Assembly (NCBI GenBank): GCA_038049695.1
Contig: CP142451.1
Location: 71,812,001 to 71,876,000 of the forward strand
Reading direction: 5' to 3'
Source of the DNA: Cinnamomum chago
Lineage: Eukaryota > Streptophyta > Magnoliopsida > Laurales > Lauraceae
DNA length: 64,000 nucleotides
In this document: in pieces, positions 57,954 through 64,000 of the stretch
How positions within the stretch are numbered: position 1 is the first letter of the stretch
Layout of the letters: each line of letters starts with the position of its first letter
Program-made: the position numbers and the translations under genes
Notes under the pieces: model-generated
Databases searched by the model: none
The model's input: only the letters and a program-made list of their open reading frames with translations
Told to the model about the DNA's origin: nothing

Positions 57954-60907
57954 TGTAAGGTCCAGGACCTTACTGGGTCAGTTGGGCCCAATAGTACGCC
58001 CGTTGACCCGTTTATTTTGTTATTATTATAATTATTTGTATTTTAGATATTTAAGTGGGTTTAGATCATGAGTGAGTTTCTTCTGATGTTAGAGTAGTGT
58101 CTGCGAAGTTTCGTGCGACTCCGAGTGTGTTTGACCCTAGTAAGGGGGTAATATGCAATTTAAGAAAAATTGAGTGTTTTTCCGAAAATTCCAAACGCCA
58201 TGATTTTTGGGTCCATTGGGAAGGTCTCGTCGCGCTGATCATTTTTGTCTCCTGGCTCGTCGCGATCCGACGATCAGAAACGCTTCAAGTGGCCCATTTC
58301 TTCATCGAACCCACTTAAGGGCAATTTAGTCATTTCTCCCTCCCTTCTTCTTAAACAGGGATTAGTCCTAATCTCTTAATCATCTCTGCAACGAACGAGA
58401 GCTACAACAACCCTTTTTCTTCCCTTCATCTTCTCAAAGCCCATAACTCCGTCTGGAGGAGATCATCTCGAAGATCCGAGCCGCACATCTTCTTCCTTTC
58501 GATCTCCTCTCTCCATTGATATAAGTTGGTAAGCCTTTTCCCATCATTAACTTTTTCATTCGTCTTCTCTTTTGTTTAGATTAGGTTGAATCTTGATCTT
58601 TTCCCTTTCTTTCTTTTTCTCGGTGTTCTAGATTACGTTTGGTTGGGTTAGATTCATGGTTTCTACGGTAGTAGGTTTCTCCTCAAATTTCCTAATTTCC
58701 AATCATCTTTTTGGTTGAGGCAAGTAGATATGCAATTTATAATTGTTCATTGTTTGTATTGTTTACTATTGATTGCAATGATATTCATGTTAGATTTCCC
58801 TAAATTCCAAGCTTGTTGTTGATATGGTATTGGGATTGACATTGTTAGGTTATGTTTGGGGATTTGGGTTTAAATTAATTTGTAATTGGTAAACTTTAAT
58901 GTTTAAATTGTTATAATGGATGTTAAATGATGAATGTGGTGAAATGGGAGCATAGAGGCTCGTTTTTTGCAGATTAGTCATAGATTGGCCAGAGGAAACA
59001 GGAGAGAAAAACTCATTTTCGGAGGTACAGGTCTACAGTGTCGGTCGATCGGACCTGCAGATCGATCGATCGGATTGAAATTGGTCTCAGTTAACTGAGA
59101 CGGATCTCAGACCGATCGATCGGATGACATTTTTCTGACAGCAATTGGAAACTTTGAACACTTGTAACTTTTAATCCGCCCGTTGGATCTCTACATATTA
59201 TATACCGTTGGAAAGCCATTGAGACGTAGAATCCAATGATTCTAGTTTCATTACGATCGGAGGTCGGGAAGTGATGTAAAATATTAGATTATTGACCCAG
59301 CCTATATTTTATTGGAAATGAGATCAGTAACTTAGGTTTGGGCCTTAGATGTTGGAAACATGAACCTGCTATCAGTTGACCATTAATGAGGATTAAATCG
59401 TAGCACGTGGCTTGATATGCTTCGATTGGGTTGTCTAGGTATTCGTGTATTACACATGGTTTAACCGAATGCGTATGAAATTGTTTCGACAGATGCCTAA
59501 CATGATTGTACACCAAGGAATTTCCCAAGAAACATCGTTGATTCAATTTCCACACGTACTTCGCTAAGGCATGTAGAGTACAGGGATGACACCACTTGCC
59601 TAGGTTTGGATTGTAATTCCTCCTTGACTTGTGAATTGTATCCGTTGTTATAATTCCTTGTACACTGTCTCTTGGCATAAAACACTAAACTAATTATGAA
59701 ACATAAATCCTTGTAGGACTATAATATGGACCTGACTTAGAGTGTATTGTAGGAACCTTGTGTTATGCATTTGATAAACATGACTGGCTAGTAGGAAAGG
59801 GGTTATCAAGTGTTTGACTTGTCTTGTATTGTTTTGAATAAGATAATCCCTATGAACATGTCTTGTACATTGATCTAGGCAGACTTGCTTGTCGTGGTCT
59901 ATTCTCGTGTCAACACCACTTTATTATTATTTGCATGTCATAGCCATCTGCAGTTTGGGGTTTTACTTGATGGGCCGGTTACTCGGATATCGGGATGGGC
60001 AGTCGGCATTGGACCGCGTCCATGGCGTTGAATAGCTGGGAGCAGGCTTGGATCGTGCTACTATTTCCAGGACCGGAAGCTAGGATCCCACTGGAGCCGG
60101 ACTTTGGTATCAGTAGTCTGGTCTGGATTGTTACTGGTACCCCGGGAGGTGGCTTAGACATCCTTGGAGTCTCCCTCTTGTTTCTTGAATTGCATTGTTT
60201 GGATAAGTGGTTATTGTTAGATGATGTTAGGATTTCTGTCATTGTCTCACATGATTATTATTCATGCTTTATGTCTAGTTTCGCTTTCCTTATATTCACA
60301 TGATATTACACTTGTCCTTATTCTGTATTTGATGCATGTCATGACATTTATACTTTGCTTATCTATTGTTCAACATGTCGTTGACTCTGTTCCTTGGTGT
60401 GCAGACACCTCAGGTGAATACTACTATGAGGAGCAAGCAGGTGAGGAGATCCCAGAGGATCTCCAACCGGCTGAGGAGGAACGAGAGGCGTGCCGATGAC
60501 GTAGAGTAGCGTCATTGATCCTGGCACGAGAGAGATTCATTGGGACTTCTTTACATTCTTTTATTCTTTATCTCTCATTGAAACTTTCACTTTATTGACT
60601 TCAATATTGTTTTGGATGACCTTGATTAGTGGGATAGCCATTGTAATAAATTAACTTTCTTGTTTAAGTTTTATTTTACTCCTTGTTCAACTTTAACATT
60701 TATTGAGATTCATTATTCTTTACTGATATCCAAATATGCCTAGAATTGTATGAGTTCCGCAAATTCTTATTATATTTGAGGTTTGAAATATTATATCCTC
60801 ATAGCGGACTTACGATCCTTGGGTCTAAAGGATAAAATTTTTAATTAGTCCTAAATTTTACTCTCCGGATCCGGTTTATTCTCTAATCGGGTTCGGGGAA
60901 CATGACA
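57954..60907 (+). repeat. 3' LTR of chromovirus B, complete (2954 bp)
   Basis: TGTAAGGTCCAGGACC...GGGTTCGGGGAACATGACA. Its right 1657 bp matches the 5' LTR remnant. Its left 1.3 kb has no partner in this element, but its start resembles the LTR at 1-515. A small cluster of CGATCGATCGG-type palindromes lies at 59040-59125. Confidence 0.9.
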
Positions 60908-61859
60908 ATGGGTAAGATGTATAAGAGTCGAACCTAACTCTGGTGGACTCAACATCTACTTAGTACATCACAAGTAGAAATGTCTCTTCCCAAGGCTATT
61001 GGAGAAATGTTTTTTCACAAAAAATAAAGTTTTGGCGAGTAGGAACAAAGAAGGGTGTTGTTTTTCACAAAAGATGGTTTTTCTTTTCTTTCTTTTTTTT
61101 TTCTTTCTATGGATTGGTTTTTGAATCTTACAAATGACCACTCATACTTCTAAGCCAATTACTCCTTTATGCAAATATGATATTTTCATGGCAAAGGGCC
61201 TCTTTTTTTTTTGCTAGAATTTAGGAAAGCATTATCAAATTAACCCAAGACTATTAAAGATGTGAGGGTGAAGGATATGTGATGAAGGGTGAAGAGTAGA
61301 ATATAGACATTTAGATGGGACCTTGACAATTGGATATCCGTTTGACATATTCCATCGATTCAAATTTCATTAAAAAAGAGGTTTTTGATGATTATTTTGA
61401 ATATTTATTATTGATCGTTCATTTTTAAATACTGATAAAAATACCGAGTCTTAGAATTCCTTGAAATTCAACTACATAAAATAAACACGCCCCCTGCATA
61501 AATAGTTACATTTGTAGATAGTCTATCCATCTATTTCCTCCCCCATATGTGAATTGACGTTACGATCAACTCAAGACTCATCTTACCATTACTCAAAGTA
61601 GGATTGCATCTTAAGAGATACTTTATTAAAAAGATGATTAGATTTTGAGGATATTAAATCAAGTATTAGGATAATCTAAACGAGCTAATTATTTGCATAA
61701 CGCTTATTTACAACAAGACATTTCCATCTCTCTACCCTTCCGTGGCATGCATGAACTTGACCGGATATAAAGAATATACAGTTCATTTGCAGGAGAAAAT
61801 TTTCCTTCACTCTCCTACATGAAAATCTCAACCATCCATATTGAACATTTGTTAATAGA
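60908..61859. other. No gene seen
   Basis: AT-rich intergenic sequence between the retrotransposon block and the Alba gene, with T-rich and CTTT runs around 61080-61110. No terminal repeats or coding frames are recognised. Confidence 0.5.
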
Positions 61860-62170
61860 GGTGTTAATGAGAAAGGATGGGCCAGGTTGAAGGTTGTGTA
61901 AGCCCAAACATCTAGTATCGGGCCTAATATTCAGGCCTTAAACATTCAAAGGCTCATTGTCCACTTAATTGCCAGGCTAGAAAATAGCGCCTAAGGCATT
62001 CTGGTGGGCCGACCGTTATGGACAAGTTGGCCCATGGCGTGCTGTGCCGAAATGGGCCCACCGTTCTAGATCCCTTGGCCGGGCCGTGCCGTGGGCCGTT
62101 GACCCATTTGACAGCCCAGTTGAGGCAAACGAGCGAAAATGGGCAAGAAGGGTCGGGTCGGGTCTGCCTG
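61860..62170. mobile_element. hAT-like remnant in the Alba gene promoter region
   Basis: Begins TAGAGGTGTTAATGAGAAAG, like plant hAT ends of the TAGGGGTGTAAA type, and carries dense GGGCC/GGCCC words (GGCCGGGCCGTGCCGTGGGCC). No matching right terminus was found. It ends about 75 bp upstream of the probable TATA box of the Alba gene. Confidence 0.4.
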
Positions 62171-62246
62171 TGTTAGCAGAAACCGCCTGTGACTTGTCCC
62201 AGCAAATCAAGCAAAGCAACCAACGAACGAATAAACACCTTCCCGC

Positions 62247-62254
62247 TATTTAAG
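62247..62254 (+). promoter_or_regulatory. Probable TATA box of the Alba gene
   Basis: TATTTAAG, about 30 bp before a purine/CT-rich likely transcription start region (62280-62320) and 183 bp before the ATG. Confidence 0.5.
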
Positions 62255-62429
62255 GACTGGGAGAGAGTGTGTGAGAAGATTCCTCCTATAAACCACGCAT
62301 TCAATCTCTCTCTCTCCCTTTCTCAGTACCCCTTCCATTCGGTCTTCGCTCTCTTTTTTACGTGATAAACTTTAGGGTTAGGGTTTTCATTATCTTCTTC
62401 TTCTAGAACTACTACTACTTCTTCTGGCA

Positions 62430-63336
62430 ATGGAGGTAATTACAGAGGGCGTGAACAACATCAACATCAGCAGCAGCACCGAATCTTACAAGAAGAATCG
62501 CATCCAAGTCTCCAACACCAAGAAGCCCCTTTTCTTCTATGTCAATCTCTCCAAGGTAATCCATCCACAAACAAAAATAACTCTAATCTCAATTTTTCTC
62601 TTTTCATTCTTTCTCTAGTTTCAAATCTCAATTCAAAACGCTCTTAGTTAGATTCTGTTGGAAATCCAGGTTGGATTTGGGTTTTGTATTTTCGTTTTAG
62701 GGTTTCCTTTTTAGGGTTTTATTGGTAGAATGTGCAATTGTTTCAGATACTTTGAGAAGAAGATTAGGGTAGGCTGCAAGTTTGACACTTTGAGAAGAAG
62801 ATTAGGGTAGGCTGCAAGTTTGTGATGTCTGATCATGGGCCCAAACGGTTGTATACACTGATTAGTTTCGATATAAAGACCTTCCCATATATATTATTGT
62901 TGTTGTTGTTGATGATGATGAGGCAATTATCAGATCTGTAAACTTTGACAGATGGTTATGATCAATATTACGTCATGCCCATATTGGCCTGCCCCTAATC
63001 TGGAAAACCAGCATCACTCAAATGATTGGTGTGAACGGATGTGGACCTCAAAGCCAAGATTTTCCTCATTATTAGATTTCCACTTGATTCTTGATTTTGT
63101 CACTGTTTGTTGTTGTTTTTTTTTGGAAAGGCATTAGTTATTTATTTTTATTTTGGAAAGGTGTCATTGTTTTTGTTGCTGCTGTTATTACTTTTATAGT
63201 TGAATTTGAGAAATGGAATGTATTTGTAGTCCATTCCTATTTATTGTATTAGTGAGATTCTTTTAATGTTTTGGGTTGTCTTTGCAGAGGTATATGCAAC
63301 AGCACAATGAGGTGGAGCTTTCAGCTCTTGGAATGG
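62430..63336 (+). CDS. ALBA: Alba-domain nucleic-acid-binding protein, exons 1-2, continues past window
   Basis: Exon 1 62430-62555 encodes 42 residues (MEVITEGVNNINI..., then KNRIQVSNTKKPLFFYVNLSK) and ends AAG|GTAATC. Exon 2 63288-63336, after TTTGCAG, encodes RYMQQHNEVELSALGM and ends one base into the next codon before GTACTC. This is the start of the small Alba proteins of Arabidopsis (At2g34160/At1g29250 type, about 130 residues); the VSN-KKPLFFYVNL and VELSALGMA segments are diagnostic. In Arabidopsis these proteins bind nucleic acids and R-loops. Exon 3 onward is not in the window: the following 660 bp hold no matching sequence. The reading frame is clean, so this is a live host gene. 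Confidence 0.93.
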
Positions 63337-63343
63337 GTACTCC

Positions 63344-63344
63344 T

Positions 63345-63403
<59 letters not shown>
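63344..63403 (+). repeat. CT then AC compound microsatellite at the start of intron 2
   Basis: (CT) about 12 repeats followed by (AC) about 17 repeats, starting only about 7 bp after the exon 2 donor. The minus-strand frame with V-C and R-E runs is its translation. Confidence 0.95.
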
Positions 63404-63404
<1 letters not shown>

Positions 63405-64000
63405 TCTTGAAAATGAGAGTTTCTTGGGGAGTTTATATCTTTGAAAGACAAATGTGTATATTCTAAATAGATGTTTTGTAGTTTAAATCTTAAGTTATTG
63501 TTCCTATTTCCATTGTGTACTAACAGTGAAACCCTTAGTTGCTTGTGTAATGCCGTGGTTTCTTTATTTTATTTGTATGGTTGTGTACTCTTTTCATAGA
63601 TTGGCATTTTTATGGTTTATCTGCAAAATGTATTCTCATTCTTGACAAGAGCCCATGGCACAAAGGAAGGTGCTCACTACTGCAACCTTCGGCTTGTGGG
63701 TGGGTTCAAGCAATGTTCCTCTTCGCAAATATTGAATTTTGAATGGAAAATCTTACAAGTTGCAATATTTTTGCATATTCATGTGGACATCTTAGTTATC
63801 TTAGGCAGCTATACTTGGGGAAAAATGCAAATGCAGTTGGAACTGTCCGGTTGTAGCTTTAACAAAAAGAAAAGGTGCAAATGTGTGAGAACTTGAGTCC
63901 TCCCATGCAGAAAAATGAAAGGGAAAAAAAAAAAAAATCTTGAAGATGCTCACTAAGGCTGAGCTATTTGAATTGACTAATTTTTGTTGGGTCCGACTCA
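63404..64000 (+). other. Alba intron 2, continuing past the window
   Basis: AT-rich with a poly-A run near 63926. The frame at 63612-63896 does not resemble an Alba exon. Confidence 0.6.

Larger units (their letters stand above)
36987..60907 (+). mobile_element. Ty3/gypsy chromovirus B, plus strand, host of nested insertions
   Basis: 5' LTR remnant (36987-38643), primer-binding site, gag 5' part, Sirevirus-like insertion (39258-46365), rest of gag, protease, RT and RNase H to 49176, copia B insertion (49177 to about 57089), C-terminal integrase and chromodomain (57090-57931), and a full 3' LTR (57954-60907). It abuts chromovirus A head to head at 36987. The 5' LTR remnant aligns to 59251-60907 end to end (1657 bp each) with scattered substitutions, so this element is much older than the Sirevirus-like insertion inside it. 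Confidence 0.9.

Noticed and set aside
63612..63896. 94-codon frame near the right edge
   Set aside because: It lies within Alba intron 2 and bears no resemblance to the Alba domain.

Overview
This is plant nuclear DNA. It has GT-AG introns, two host genes whose products are near-identical to Arabidopsis proteins, and very dense nested transposable elements of plant-specific types: Ty3/gypsy chromoviruses and a Tat-like element, Ty1/copia including a Sirevirus-like family, MULEs, PIF/Harbinger and hAT remnants. The species cannot be named from the sequence; a flowering plant with a repeat-rich genome is as far as the evidence goes.

Layout. 1-7745 holds LTR debris: a minus-strand chromovirus LTR start, a putative small LTR with antisense primer-binding site, a 3.3 kb solo chromovirus LTR (1111-4416) and a 2.2 kb solo Sirevirus-like LTR (4772-6980, exact CATCC duplication). 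7754-10631 is a MULE with an 8-bp target duplication and a frameshifted transposase gene. 11493-12454 is a MULE-like element that may carry captured DNA. 12501-14674 is a long-TIR element split by a PIF/Harbinger-like element (12701-14383). 15820-16440 and 17160-17760 are degenerate tandem repeats. The first host gene, the F-box/kelch gene SAGL1, occupies 17833-20639 (two coding exons, the first only 33 nt). After a hAT-like remnant (about 21970-22300), 23182-60907 is one large nest of retrotransposons. The second host gene, an Alba-domain protein, starts at 62430 and runs off the right edge.

The nest, left to right: a Tat-like Ty3/gypsy 5' end (23182-25465); a minus-strand Ty1/copia element (25466-32920); a minus-strand chromovirus lacking its 5' end (32921-36986); and a plus-strand chromovirus (36987-60907) lacking the start of its 5' LTR. 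The plus-strand chromovirus gag is split by a very young Sirevirus-like element (39258-46365, TGAAG duplication). Its pol is split by a Ty1/copia element (49177-57089), whose gag is in turn split by a solo chromovirus LTR (53224-56586, CATTT duplication). A deletion then fused the copia protease region to the chromovirus integrase near 57090. Every element gene carries stops or frameshifts, many of them CAG to TAG.

Most unusual observation: the Sirevirus-like element has no gag-pol. Both its LTRs and its 2.7 kb internal region are tiled with short stem-loops. Their arms differ from unit to unit but match within a unit, while the loops carry a few recurring motifs (around ATAGTTATATC inside, TTGGTAAATC and TATGTTTTGR in the LTR). 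I know of no description of such an architecture.
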